Position numbers and translations under genes: made by a program. From Tubulanus polymorphus (taxonomy: Eukaryota; Nemertea; Palaeonemertea; Tubulaniformes; Tubulanidae), in contig NC_134029.1 of NCBI RefSeq assembly GCF_964204645.1, positions 18,122,450 through 18,186,449 on the forward strand: a stretch of DNA of 64,000 nucleotides, given 5' to 3'. Positions within the stretch are counted from its first letter, which is position 1, and each line of letters begins with the position of its first letter. Below the pieces are notes generated by a model. It did no database searches, was not told where the DNA came from, and saw only the letters and a program-made list of their open reading frames with translations. This document shows positions 19,592-30,820 of this stretch, in pieces.

Positions 19592-21704
19592 CAGTAAAAC
19601 CTCCCTTAGTGAACACTTTTTGCCCAGAACCAAATTTTCCCTATTCATTTTCAATTAAACAGAACCTCCATTTAGTGAACACCTCTCTATAGTGAACAGT
19701 GAACACTTTTTCTGGTACCAAATGAGCATTTTACCTCTCTATAGTGAACAGTGGCACCATCCCAGAATGGCTAGACAGTCAAAATTTGCTAGTAGACTCA
19801 TTGTTATCAGTATAGGTGTTCATCATATACCATATGATCATAACTCATGGTCATTCAATGGCTATTTGTCTCGAATAGTCCTTAGGCAGTTACTAATTAG
19901 GTTAATTTGTGACTATAATTATGAATGGGCAGTTGTTATTGTTAAATGAATACTTTACTCTGAATGTTTGTTAAACTGAATTATGATAACAATCCTTGGA
20001 TCATGTGTAGCAATGTATTGACTAAATTTTCTTAAATCAAAAGGATTTACAAAAATTCAATTTAAGCTTAATTAAGTAATCACTATCGTTTGATCATTTT
20101 GAATTAGCTATGTGTTGACTAATTTTTCTTAAATCAAAAGGATTTGCATAGGCCTAACTACATATTAGTTTGCTCCATGGCATATAAATAAAGCTATATG
20201 ATGGGAATTTTTCATATGCCAGTATGGCACCTAAGCGAAAGATTCTTACTCTGAAAGAAAAGTTACAAGTTCTGAACGATATTGGTTCTACAAGTCAAAG
20301 AGGGTTAGCTGAGAAACATGGTATCTCTCTTGGTGTAGTCAGCAATATCGTCAAACAGAAACGAAAGATTGAAGAGCTCTGTGAAGACAACATTGCTCAA
20401 GATAGAAAGAGAATGAAGATTCAAGCACATGAAGACCTTGATAAGCTTCTTTATGACTGGTTCACCATTGCCAGATCAAAGAACATACCACTATCAGGAC
20501 CAATACTTCAAGCTAAAGCGTTAGATTTCGCAAAACGGCTGGGGAAAACAGACTTCAAAGCATCAAATTGTTGGCAGGAGAAGTTTTTAGCAAGGCACAA
20601 CATAAGATTTAAAATCCTGAGTGGTGAAAGTGAGAGCGTCAACCTAGTAACCGTATCAACGTGGAAGGAGAGATTAGGTGACCTGATAGATGAATATAAC
20701 GCCGATGATATCTTTAACTGTGACGAGACTGGGCTATTCTTTAAAGCACTACCAACAAGATCAATGGTAGCCAAGACTGACAGGTGCCATGGTACCAAAC
20801 TCTTCAAAGACAGAATAACAGTCTTGTTATGCAGTAACATGTCTGGAACTGACAAGCTCAAGCCTCTCATAATTGGTAAAAGTAAACGACCAAGATGTTT
20901 CAAAAACACCAATATGGACAGGCTACCGGCAATATGGCGAAATGAAATAAGAAAGCCTGGATGAACACAGAAGTGTTCAAAGAATGGTGCAACCAGCTGA
21001 ATAAGAGGATGAGGCGACAGAAACGGAAGATTCTTCTCTTTGTTGACAATGCACCGAGCCATCCTGATATGACGATGACAAACATCAAAGTCAAGTTCTT
21101 TCCAGCCAACTGTACATCACATTTACAACCAATGGACCAAGGTATCATCAAAGCTATGAAGATGGGATAGAGGAAACTGATGCTGCAATAGATTCTCGCC
21201 AAGATGGATGAGGTGAATTCAGTACAGGAACTGGCTAAGGCAGTAACAGTGAAGGATGCCCTATACTGGACATGTCAGGCGTGGGATTCTGTTGATGCCG
21301 AAACAATCCAGAAGTGCTACTCTCGATGTGGATTTGAGTTGTTCGATGGTTTTGCGAGTGATTTCGATGATTTAGATGAGGAGGATTCAGTTGTAACCAG
21401 TTTTTCTGATATCATAGATCAGGATTATCTTAGTGCTGTGCGTGAAATTTACTGTTTAACTGACTGTGACTCTTTGTCTGCCGATGATTATCTTAGTTTG
21501 CCACATGAGAATGACTTTGATACGGCATCAAATGTGAAACAATGGGAGGAATATTTAGTATCCAACTATGAAGCCAATTCAAAGGACTGTGATCCACCAA
21601 ATCCACCATTTTTTTTCTTGGCGTTCTTGTACATGAACACATTGGATTTTTTCGCCAAAAAAATCAAAGGAATTAGAGATTTAAGGGAGTTATCACTCTC
21701 GTAA
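19592..21704 (+). mobile_element. Tigger (Tc1/pogo) DNA transposon, right end not found
   Basis: CAGTAAAACCTCC at 19592 preceded by TA is the typical Tigger/pogo terminus with its TA target. Subterminal TAGTGAACA words repeat four to five times (19618-19750). The transposase begins at 20224. No matching GGAGGTTTTACTG is present after 21704, where Harbinger-like sequence begins, so the right end is lost. Confidence 0.75.
20224..21704 (+). pseudogene. Tigger-type DDE transposase (one frameshift, two stops)
   Basis: Starts MAPKRKILTLKEKLQVLND, a CENP-B-like N-terminal HTH; a Tc5-type HTH follows (LDFAKRLGKTDFKASNCWQ). The DDE_1 domain has the first Asp in FNCDETGLFFK, the second in LLFVDNAPSHP and the third in HLQPMDQGII, so all three catalytic Asp codons survive. 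The frame shifts near 20962, and stops occur at about 21168 and 21188, after which EVNSVQELAKAV and CGFELFDGFASD continue the usual C-terminal region to 21704. It cuts and pastes at TA in active relatives. This copy is mildly decayed. Confidence 0.85.
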
Positions 21705-21791
21705 CGGTAAGTGCGTTCGGTTTGGGGGCTATCCCTTGTTTCTATTTTACCGTAATAATTTTACTAATATAATTTAATTGAATTTATCATT

Positions 21792-22660
21792 GTGACCGAA
21801 ATAATTATGCCGCCTCCTCCTAAGGGTCAACATGGTGGCGGGAGGGATGTGGGCATTTGTTCGGTGCCTGGGATGATCACGGTTGGTGTGCATCGTGCAG
21901 GCGTAAATCTGGACAAATCGGTGCAAGGACTAATCCTTGCAAGATTTGCGAGGTTTGGTCCGAGGTCCTTTGGATTTGGGCCGATAAGGCTCGGAAGCTA
22001 AGAGATCGTCGTCGAGTTAATAGTACCATAAAACCATAGGAAAGGGTACAGTACTCACTCAATACATGATCAGCAAGGAATATACCTCCAGCTTGTAAGA
22101 GACATCCAAACAGGAGATGTAAAGGCCTACCAGAATTTCCCTGTGTGACAGCAGATCGATTTGTGCAGATACAGGATAGAATAGCCCCTTAGATCGAAAA
22201 AGAAGACACCAATTTTCATAAAGCAGTTACCGTCGATGAAAGACTGGCAGTAGCACTGAGATTTTCTAGCAACCGGAGGTTATTTCACTGTACATTGTAC
22301 TATACTTTATTTTACTTGGAAAAACACATTTTATCAAAAATTTATCCAATTTTCAAATGCAAATGTATAATCTTACAGTTTAAAATCATACCAGAGTATG
22401 TAGTGTTTAACTCATATCACACATAAACGAATACCCGGTACATGGAAAATAACATGATTGTTTAAAATCTGAAATACAAATGGGACATATAAAAAAAATT
22501 CTTAATACAAAAATATCTTTGCAGGTGAATCGTACAAATCTATGTCATATGCTTTCAGACTGGGTGCAACAACCGTAGGTGAAATAATTCCAGAGACATG
22601 TGACGCAATTAACGCAAGCATGAAAGACGAATTTATGAAGGTGAATAGCAAATAAAGGAG
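21792..22660 (+). pseudogene. Harbinger/PIF transposase N-terminal remnant, copy A
   Basis: The frame reads TADRFVQIQDRIAP, stop, IEKEDTNFHK, then VDERLAVALRF, the N-terminal helical domain of HARBI1-like transposases. After an intron-like gap (about 22278-22525) it continues ESYKSMSYAFRLGATTVGE and DAINASMKDEFMK, ending at a GTGAAT donor near 22639. The TAG after RIAP is shared with copy B at 38.1 kb, so it predates their spread. An extra T near 22265 shifts the frame. The catalytic DDE part is absent; a PLE starts at about 22690. Confidence 0.75.
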
Positions 22661-22703
22661 CTTTACCTGGTTAAAATAAATTCCTTACAAAATTCCTTGT
22701 TTT

Positions 22704-23010
22704 GGCTATGATAAAATTTACTTTGGAGAAACTGGTCGTGATTTAAAAACTCGAATTTCGGAACACAAAAAGGATATAAATCAAAAACCGGCTAGTGGCG
22801 TAGCCAATCACGTTTGGAACACTGGTCATCGTTTTAATTTTGATAAAGCCGAAATTATTTATACTTCCAGCAATTACACTAAACGCCACATAGTTGAGTC
22901 TGCCCTAATTACTCGTCACTCAGATATTAGTACCAATTTAAATCATGGCTTTTCCCCGCATAATTCCCTTCTTTCTAAGTATATTACTTCATGCCATGCC
23001 AAACACTAAT
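22704..23010 (+). pseudogene. GIY-YIG endonuclease C-terminus of upstream PLE unit
   Basis: An open frame without a start codon: YDKIYFGETGRDLKTRISEH, then VANHVWNTGHRF, and RHIVESALITRHS, ending HAKH with a stop at 23008-23010. The GIY-like start (IYFGETGR), the Arg and the catalytic Glu (VESALI) are present. As the pLTR part of a PLE it would not be translated alone. Confidence 0.8.
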
Positions 23011-23086
23011 TATTTACTCACTCACCAATTTACTCAATTAACCTGTCCTCCTCTGTATATATACCCCTGTTTTTAGTCTATTTCTC

Positions 23087-23128
23087 ACACCTGACGATGA
23101 TCTCTAGGGTGAGATCGAAACGTCGTGT
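23087..23128 (+). ncRNA. Hammerhead-ribozyme-like motif in PLE pLTR
   Basis: Core CTGACGA at 23091-23097 and GAAA at 23117-23120. Stem I is ACAC (23087-23090) with GTGT (23125-23128). Helix II is GATCTC/GAGATC with a 6-base loop. The minimal stem III is AC/GT, with predicted cleavage after C23124. As at 1102-1140, one extra base (T23098) precedes helix II. The position, just upstream of the ORF start and inside the pLTR, is where PLE hammerheads are known. Confidence 0.6.
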
Positions 23129-23191
23129 CTTTTATATATTTTAGATTTAATAAATAAATTCTGGTTTTTAAATTCTTTTAATCTGTAAATA

Positions 23192-25140
23192 GTGGGATTT
23201 TATCTTATTATCCGTGAGTGTGGTCATCGTTCTATTATGTTACCCACGGATTTTAATTTGGCTTTGAAATTCTTATTCATAACCTTTCCTCAGTTGATCT
23301 TTGCTTTTCGAAAATACGAATCTGCTGCTTATAAAGCTCACAAATCCAAAGAAAACTTCATATTTCCTCAAAAATGTCTCCAAGAACAGGTTATTCCTAA
23401 ATCTCTGAATGGGTTGAATAAATTAAAATCAGATCAACCATTTTCCAATGAAGCAGCATCTCATCTAAGACATTGCATTTTGGAAGCAAAAGAAACTACC
23501 AACTCCAATTTCTATAAAATGCGACAAGCAGAACGTTTTCTCAGACACCATATACCTGATGGTTTCCTTTGGCACTCTCTCCTCATTCAGGCATCAAGAA
23601 TCTTGGCGCGGCACATCGTCTAAAGAAAAATTCGCATTTCTCTTCCATTCTGAATAAATTAATCGACAACAGCCCTTGGACCAAATTTTGCGCTACTGAT
23701 AATGTTGTCAATCTATCTTCGGCTAAATTAACCAAAACACAAATTAAAGTTCTCGGTTTAGGATTAAATTTCTCTCTCCCGCATAAAAAACAACACATTT
23801 TGGATTTCGTTGAACGTATGGAAAGATCTCCTCCGGCTAGTTTTCAATACAATTTTATATTCATGAATTTGGACACCATTTGGAATACCCTTCAAGGTCA
23901 ATCTAATCAGTTCTTTCCTCGGAGATTTTCGATTTCTCTCCAGGAACTAAAATCCATCAAAACCATCCGCATCTCCAAGGCTGATAAAGGCGGCAAAATT
24001 GTTATTCAAGATTTGATCAATTACAATTCTAAAATGTTTGCTATTTTCGGTGATTCCAATTTCTACAAATCCATCAAAAACAACCCTTTGAAAAAGATGC
24101 AATCGGCTTTTAATTTAGGTTTAAAAAACATCTCTAAGAAATTTCCTGACCATTCAGACTTCATCTCCAAATTTAACTCTCGGCTTCCAAATCTTCCTTA
24201 TGCTCATGGTCTTCCCAAAATTCATAAACCCAATTCACCGTTAAGACCGATCATTTCTAATATCAATTCTCCATCATATCGGCTCTCCAAATATCTGGCT
24301 GAAGTACTCTCCCCGGCTTTGGGTACTTTTTTCTGATTCTCACATTCGGCACAATATGTATCTTTTAGACAAACTCAAAAATCTCAAACCTAATGGACAA
24401 AAATTTATATCTTTCGAAGCTGTTTCCTTGTTCACTAATATACCATTGGAACAAACTCTCAATTTCTTTGGACTCCAATCTTGATCTCCCAATTCCTGTA
24501 GAATGTTTACTTGAACTTTTGGAACTCTGTACAACCAATTTATATTTCCAATTCCAAGACAAATTCTATGAACAAATTTTCGGTTTCGCTATGGGTAACC
24601 CATTATCCCCGATTTTGGCTAATCTTTTCCATGAACACTTTGAATCCGAAATTCTCCCTAAGTACGCTGGCTCTAAACCTAACTTTTGGATTAGATATGT
24701 TGATGACATTCTGTGCTTAGTTTCTGATAATTTTGATCTTACCTCCTTTATCGACTTCATCAACTCCCAATATCCATCTTTGAAATTCACTTTTGAATGG
24801 GAACAAAATGACCAAATTCCGTTTTTAGATGTTCTAATTCACAATAAATTTTCTCATTTGATTTTCTCAGTCTACCGTAAACCTATCAACGCCGAGGCAT
24901 ACCTTCACTTCTTTTAGTTTACTACCAAATCAATCAAAATTGGTCTCGGTCAAGGCCTCTTTCTCCGTGCACTACGGATCTGCGATGAAACCTTCCTTTC
25001 GGCTGAATTTGACCATATATCCAACTCTCTTAGAAAATTGGCTTACCCTGATCACATTTTGAAAATCGCTATTTCTAAGGCTAAACGTACTTTCTTCAAT
25101 TCTAAACCTCCAGAAAATAAAAAAACACATATCAGAGTTC
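23192..25140 (+). pseudogene. Penelope-type reverse transcriptase ORF (decayed)
   Basis: The N-terminus (PTDFNLALKFLFITFPQL; RQAERFLRHHIPDG) switches frame near 23569, then runs to LGTFF at 24336 through IRISKADKGGKIVIQDL, AHGLPKIHKPNSPLRPIIS and SKYLAEVLSPALG. Motif A reads FISFEAVSLFTNIP (24410): the catalytic Asp is Glu. After further shifts, motif B GFAMGNPLSPILANLF, motif C WIRYVDDILCLV (24690) and FLDVLIHNKF follow. A stop at 24915 and loss of the GIY-YIG domain complete the decay. Confidence 0.85.
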
Positions 25141-25149
25141 ATTGTAGTT

Positions 25150-25580
25150 CCGTATGTACCTGACCGACTATTACGCGAGAATATACGGCGTAATATATAA
25201 TATATAATCTATACTTCCTTGATAGATGGCAGCACCTGTCGGCACATAATTATTCTATTGCTTTGCTTCGGGATGAAGATCGTAATTTTTTTAAAGTAAA
25301 ACATATTAAACAAATAAACTATGTATGAAAATTTGTGTTCAAAACAAATAGTGTCATTCATTTGTCTTTAATTAAAACTGGTGTTAGAAAGCTAATTTTT
25401 CCTTTAATCAAAGGTTTGCTTTGATCTCAGTAGATGAAAGAGATCCAATTAACGGTAATTCTCGAGTGACATGTACTTGAGATAGTTGGTGTTCTTTCTT
25501 GCTCTTTAGTCCATAACATAAGTAATTAGTCTTTAAGAAAAATTTTACGGAGGCTGACTATCTAAATTGATCAATTAGTG
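25150..25580. other. Non-coding, with a MITE-like terminus
   Basis: CGACTATTACGCGAGAATA (25166-) followed by TACGG resembles the right end at about 27960-27985 and, more loosely, the 35109-35695 MITE. No gene is supported. Confidence 0.35.
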
Positions 25581-26276
25581 TAACTGTGTCCCTATTTTTG
25601 TATAAATACCCCAGCTTTTTCATGATCGACATTCAGAGAAGATCGAAGATTTCTTTGTGTTACACGAACTATATAGGTAGCCTGTATCTAGGTCGCTACT
25701 CCTTACACAACACGTCACGTGAACCGAACTATATGCAGTAAAACTATATACTCTTATTAACATATCTAAGAAATGTACATTATAAGCTTTGTATATAGTA
25801 ATTGACAAAGTATTCGCGACTCCCCTTAACGGAGGAAAATCACTAGAAAACTTCTATTTTTGTGTACATAACATTAAATTGAATTTAAAGACTATATATA
25901 TACATATATTAAAAAGAAAAAAAAAAAAAAAAAAAAAAAAAAACTATTATAACTAATCACTAACAAACTCCTGATAAGGACCGAACCAAATAAAAACGCC
26001 TAAACAGTAATAATTGTCCGTTCTGTATGTACCTTTGCTTGAATCCTTCCACCAGTACCTTCACATCCATACAAATATCACACCACCCACATCCCCCTTA
26101 GTTCATCTCATAATAGTTCAATTCATATATCTATCATCATATCAAGCAATTAATAATGCACCTACGCGTCCTGAATGTAGGAGAGTGGCCACCACTCTCG
26201 AGCATTAAAAACGCGCTCTGCGCGTTTGTCTTTTTTATCTGCTGCTGCTGCTGCTGATCGACATTCAGTATTAAAA
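25580..26276 (+). promoter_or_regulatory. TATA-containing leader with twin hairpins upstream of pogo gene
   Basis: TATAAATACCCC at 25599, TGAACCGAAC at 25720, TATGCAGTAA at 25732, a long A-run (25913-25943), then GAGAGTGG/CCACTCTC and AAACGCGC/GCGCGTTT hairpins (about 26181-26228) and a (CTG)n tract just before the start codon. The same order occurs at 8590-9276 with unrelated coding sequence behind it. It is likely the promoter and leader of this transposon family. Confidence 0.5.
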
Positions 26277-27435
26277 TGCCGTCTAGAAAGAACAACAAGT
26301 ACACGCAGAATTCAAGTTAAAAGTGATCCAGTATGCAACGTTGACGAACAACAGCGCTGCTGGTAGAGAGTATGGAGTCTTCGAGAAGATAGTCAGAGAT
26401 TGGAGAAAGCTGGAGAAGAAGATCGCTGCAATGCCCAAGAAAAAATGCTCAGACAGAGGGATGGTCTGCAAGTTTCCGGAGCTAGAAAAAAAAGTAGCTC
26501 GATGGGTAGAAGAAAATCGTCTTTCTGGTCACGTAATAACGAGAGGGCTGATCAGAATACATGCGCTGAATTTGGCGAAGAAAGATGAAATCGCGGATTT
26601 CAAGGCCAGTGTCGGCTGGTGTTCACGCTTCATGAGACGTCATGACTTCGTCCTCCGTCAGAAGACGAAGATAGCCCAACGCCTACCAGATGAACTCGAA
26701 AATAAAATCACTGAATTTCATCGATTCGTTATTCGTCATCGTGATAAAAATAGCTACAGGCTAGCGTGCATTGGAAACATGGATGAAACGCCGATGAACT
26801 TTGATATGCCGATGAACCGAAGAATAAATAAAATCGGCGAAAAAACCATCTTCGTCTGGACGACCGGTCACGAAAAAAACAGATTTACGGTTGTTCTCGC
26901 ATGTATGGCAGATGGAACTAAATTAAAGCAAATGGTTATTTTTAAAAGGAAAACGATTCCGAAAGAAAAATTTCCTAAGGGACTTAAAGTCCATGTTCAC
27001 CCGAATGGGTGGATGGACGAAAACGGATGTATAAAGTGGTTGAACGAAGTGTGGGCTTTATGACCGGGTGGACTGCTTAAAGAAAAAAGTCTACTCGTTT
27101 GGGATCAATTTAAAAGTCATTTGTGCGATAAAGTAGTTTCGAAAGTGTGCTCTCAAAGTACCGATATAGCCGTTATCCCTGGTGGACTCACTAGTGTTTT
27201 ACAACCCCTGCATGTTTGTTTGAACAAGCCGTTCAAAGACGCAATTCGAAAGCAGTGGAATAAATGGATGATGGAGGGTGAAAAGTCGTATACGAAACGA
27301 GGCAATATGCGTGCACCCTCCTTACCGGTCATGTGTAAATGGGTCGTTGATGCCTGGAACGAACTAGACATCAAAATCGTTCAAAATTCGTTCAAAAAAT
27401 GTGGCATATCCAATGCATTAGACGGTTCAGATTAA
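26277..27435 (+). pseudogene. Pogo-type DDE transposase, nearly intact, third Asp lost
   Basis: ATG at 26277, a one-base shift before 26310, then a long frame: FKLKVIQYATLTNNSAAGRE and VFEKIVRDWRKLEKK (N-terminal HTH of the brinker/CENP-B kind), RIHALNLAKKDE and GWCSRFMRRHDF (Tc5-type HTH), DDE_1 first Asp in IGNMDETPMNFD, second in LLVWDQFKSH. The position where relatives have the third Asp reads LQPLHVCLNKPF, i.e. His. A single TGA at 27061 interrupts an otherwise continuous frame (probably from CGA) that ends CGISNALDGSD at 27435. It looks recently dead. The termini are not certain. Confidence 0.85.
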
Positions 27436-27985
27436 TAGACAGAACTGTTTATTGTGCTCGTTTAGTGCTATAGTTGTTCAGTGTGTGCTTAGTGTGTTTT
27501 GATAAGGAGAACAATATACCATATGCCAGGCCGTAATTACCGGTATTGTGTTACTGTGAATAGACTTAATCTGTGTCTATTGATTGTTTACCTAATAACA
27601 GCCAATTATTAATTTGATATCATGTGCAAAATAATGAAGTTATATATAAAATAAAATGTACGAAATTGAGTGAAAAAGTTTTTATTTTTATTTTCATGAA
27701 GTTGACATCTAGTCTGCATCTCACTTGAATACCGGTAGATGGCAGAAGCTATCGTTAGTGAATGCTTCTTGTATTCTTCTGATCTTCTTTTTCATTTACC
27801 TAGACCTACCTTCAGACCCTGTAATTAAGTCCTTACTTCCAGTAATAAATATATTGGATTGAATTGGTCGACTGCCGCGGATATTTTTATGACTCGAAAA
27901 GTATAACTCGTGTAAAAGTCGACCCCGGAAAATATACCTGATTTTTGAGGTCTAGAAATTCGACTATTACGCGAGAATACACGGT
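27436..27985. other. Pogo 3' flank and MITE-like end
   Basis: No gene. AT-rich sequence to about 27830, then ACTCGAAAAGTATAACTCG, AAAGTCGACCCC and ATTCGACTATTACGCGAGAA up to CACGGTA (27984). This is similar in style to the TA-flanked MITE at 35109-35695 and to 25166. Confidence 0.35.
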
Positions 27986-28140
27986 AGTGAAAAGATGATG
28001 AAAAGATAGTGAAATAATGAAAAAGATAGTGAAATAATGATAAAAAGATGAAACGATGGAAAGGTGAAACAATGAAAAGGTTAAACAATGATAAGGTGAA
28101 AAGATGAAAAGACGTTGGAAGATGATAAGTAAAAAGGTTA
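27986..28140. repeat. GATGAAAAG/GAAATAATG purine-rich tandem repeat
   Basis: Irregular repeats of AGATGATGAAA and AGTGAAATAATGA. The same tract precedes the second copy of the mosaic block at 45765-45904, so it marks the left part of the duplicated segment. Confidence 0.75.
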
Positions 28141-28322
28141 TTATGCACCAGCTATAGTAGTTTACTGTGGTGTTAGAGACACAACGTTCAAGGTCGTTGT
28201 GATAATTGGAATCTTACAGTCGAATCTTAACTAGCGTTGCATTCATTGCATTGCTTGATTAGATGCGATACAGTGTAAATATTATTGCATTTTTATATTA
28301 CATCGTAAAATTAGGATAACGG

Positions 28323-29010
28323 ATGACAGAAATTGAAGTTTATAGACACATTTTTGACCGGCTGAAATATGTGTTGGGTGAAATTGAAAGAGAAGCCATA
28401 AACGAGAGAACTCTCTATAAGTTAGATAGACTTTACAGAGACATGTTTGAGTGCGAGTGCCATGAACTAGAAACAATAGCATATGATATTGCCCATGCGT
28501 ATAGTATCATTCAACGTTTGTGGTATCAGCCAACAAGTTCAGACACATCGGTGTCTCAAAGTCATCACTATCAAGCTCTATTGAATAGGCTACCTGGGGC
28601 CGGGCGCCCAAGATTTGATATATCTAAGGAACAACATGAATTTTTCCTGGGTAAGTTTTAAAAATGATTAATTTCAGCCTTGCATATTGGCTCAAGTCAT
28701 GTTACTGTAGGCCTACTTTCAAACTTTTATTAGATAATTTAAGATACCAGGCAAAGCATCTTTCTTTTGATGCTTGTTTTTGTCAATAGTTAGAAGGAAA
28801 TACATGTTTCAGTTGTTTAACGTTATGTAACTTTTTACAGAAAATAATTTCAGGATACCAGATATTGCAGAAATGTTATCTGTTAGTAAAAGGACGGTAG
28901 AAAATCGTTTAAGAGAATATCACATGAAAGTTCGAGATTACTTGCGTCATCACAGATGATCATCTAGATAGTCGGGTTGCGTACTATATGCAGCTATTCC
29001 CTAATGCTGG
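28323..29010 (+). pseudogene. IS3EU-like transposase N-terminal exons, block 1
   Basis: Exon 1 begins MTEIEVYRHIFDRLKYVLG and ends GAGRPRFDISKEQHEFFL. An intron at 28651-28840 (GTAAGT to TTTTTACAG) joins in frame to NNFRIPDIAEMLSVSKRTVE followed by NRLREYHMKVRD, an HTH that in animal integrase-core proteins of the IS3EU type precedes the DDE domain. Frame changes follow (DDHLDSRVAYYMQLFPNAG can be read across them), then similarity ends near 29010 with no DDE domain. A second copy is at 49004-49620. The family name is from memory of the GRPR...FL...IS.(M/L)L pattern, so it is tentative. Confidence 0.55.
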
Positions 29011-29502
29011 TAAATCTTTTTCCTGGATTCTTTAAGCTAACACCACCAATAAAAATGCACCAAGCATCATAATAGTGGTATTGCGTGCACTCTCTATATT
29101 TTTAAGGATGGCGTAGCATTTTAGCCATTCTCTCATCAGAGGGCAGAAGGATTCAACGTGATCGCGTAAGAGAATCAATGTGAATCAAATAGTAATAGTG
29201 ATAAAAAGGCTCAACGAAACTCTGGAGGGGTAATAGAGTTATGCAAAGAGAAACTTAGAGGATATGTCAAAGTCTGTTGCAATTGTTCGATACCTCAACT
29301 TGGTGCAAGGGTGGGTAAAAGCTAAATCGAACTCGAGCGCATAAGTCAAAGCTAAGCCTACGTAGTCAAGCATAGTCGAGACCCAAACCGTTCAAACAGA
29401 ATTTTGTGCTGCTTGTATCTGTAATAACTTAAAACTCTTAAAAACGCCTATAACAGTAAGGACAGGATGAGCTAAGCCTAGGAACGTACGCTGCCTGTAT
29501 CT

Positions 29503-30820
29503 ATGCACTTAAGCGTTGGGAAACCACTAGCCGAAGCCAGATCAAAACCCGAAGCCTCAGAGCCAGAACTCAACAACTCACAGACCAAGTCGGGCGCTCG
29601 GAAGAAAGTTGGGTCGAGTGTGGGCGGAATACCATCGCATAAAACAGGGCATAAAGCGCATGAAGAGACAGGACAGGTGACCTCTGAGCTAAGACGAAAG
29701 TGCGCCAGCACAAACTCATCGAGGCGAAGAAAGATCTGAAAAAGGTGGGAAACAGCACTCGAGCAGAGGGGACCCAGGTCCCAACGGGATCCAAAACTAC
29801 TGGTGGAAGAAACTCCAGGATCCTCTAAAGCAAGTAGTGGAGGGTGTCCTTAGGGACCACCTCACAGTTAACGATGTCTTCTGTGGTGGCCGGATGGCGA
29901 CGTTCCACAAGAAGGGGGATGAGGCCAATCCTGCAAACTACCGACCAATTGTCTGCTTGAACACGATGTACAAGATTACCACTGGAGTAATGGCGAAGTG
30001 GATCACAAATCATTCAATTGCGACGGGCATTCTACCGGAAGAGCAGAGGGCTTGACTGTTTGCTGATGGACAAGTCTAACCTAAAGCAAGCAAAGCATCT
30101 CCACAAGACCCTTTCGGTGGTCTGGATTGATTACAAAAGGCCTATGACAAGGTCCCACATGACCTAGTCACACACGCAGTAGAAACAATCGGCGCACCTC
30201 AATGGTTTAAAGAACCCCTTAGCAAGATCATGAGACACTGGAACATAGTGTTTGAGCAATTGGGCAAGGACGGGTTCGAGTGTAGTGAGCGGCTACACCT
30301 ATGGTGGGGTTACTCCAGGGCGACCCCCTAAGTCCGATACTTTTCTGCATTGCCAGTGCGCCTATCTCAATGCAATAGATGAGCATACAGCCGGGTTCAA
30401 GACTAAGGACAGAGCAAGCTTGACCCATTTTGCATACATGGATGACATCAAGCTTGTTCAGCCTAACGAATCCATGCTGCACTTGGCAGCCAGGGATTCT
30501 GGAGAAGCTTCGACAGCTTGCGGTATGGAACTATGGTACGAGAAGTGTAGAGAGGCACACATGGACCGTAAGGGTGGAGTGAAGACGGATGGGGCAGCAG
30601 ACGTGCCACTGCCAGTGTACAAAAAAGGGAGCACGTAAACCTATCTGGGGGCACCCCAGTTACACGAAACCTGCATGGGTGATCTGAAAACGAAAGTCAA
30701 AGACCACCTATGCGCCTAGGCGAAGAAAATTTGGGGATCAACGCTCAGTTCCAGCCAGAAAAAGACCACGCCCAATGCCGTGTGTATAGGTGCCTTAAGG
30801 TACAATTGAAATTTCTCGTA
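29503..30820 (+). pseudogene. LINE-type reverse transcriptase fragment, block 1
   Basis: Readable blocks: FHKKGDEANPANYRPIVCLN and MYKITTGVMAKWI (29895-30000), GILPEEQRA (30028), DYKKAYDKVPHDLV (about 30128, shifted), SLTHFAYMDDIKLVQ (30417-30460) with the YMDD catalytic pair, FGLDKC-like and YLGAPQ words (to about 30670). The IYK...EEQRG...YKKAYDSVPH...YMDDLKL pattern fits restriction-endonuclease LINEs (R2/NeSL-like). Several stops and shifts; no endonuclease or N-terminal zinc fingers seen. 29450-29830 and 50060-50600 are the same region in the other block. Confidence 0.65.

Larger units (their letters stand above)
22690..25150 (+). mobile_element. Penelope/Poseidon-type PLE in partial-tandem (pLTR) arrangement
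   Basis: A GIY-YIG C-terminus and 3' UTR with a hammerhead-like motif (22704-23160) lie directly upstream of the start of an RT ORF (23192-) of the same style. This head-to-tail partial repeat is the known pLTR organisation of PLEs. The downstream copy ends near 25150 without its own nuclease domain. It appears to sit in Harbinger copy A: the flank AAAATAAATTC at 22675 matches 38629 in copy B, where unrelated sequence follows. Confidence 0.75.
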
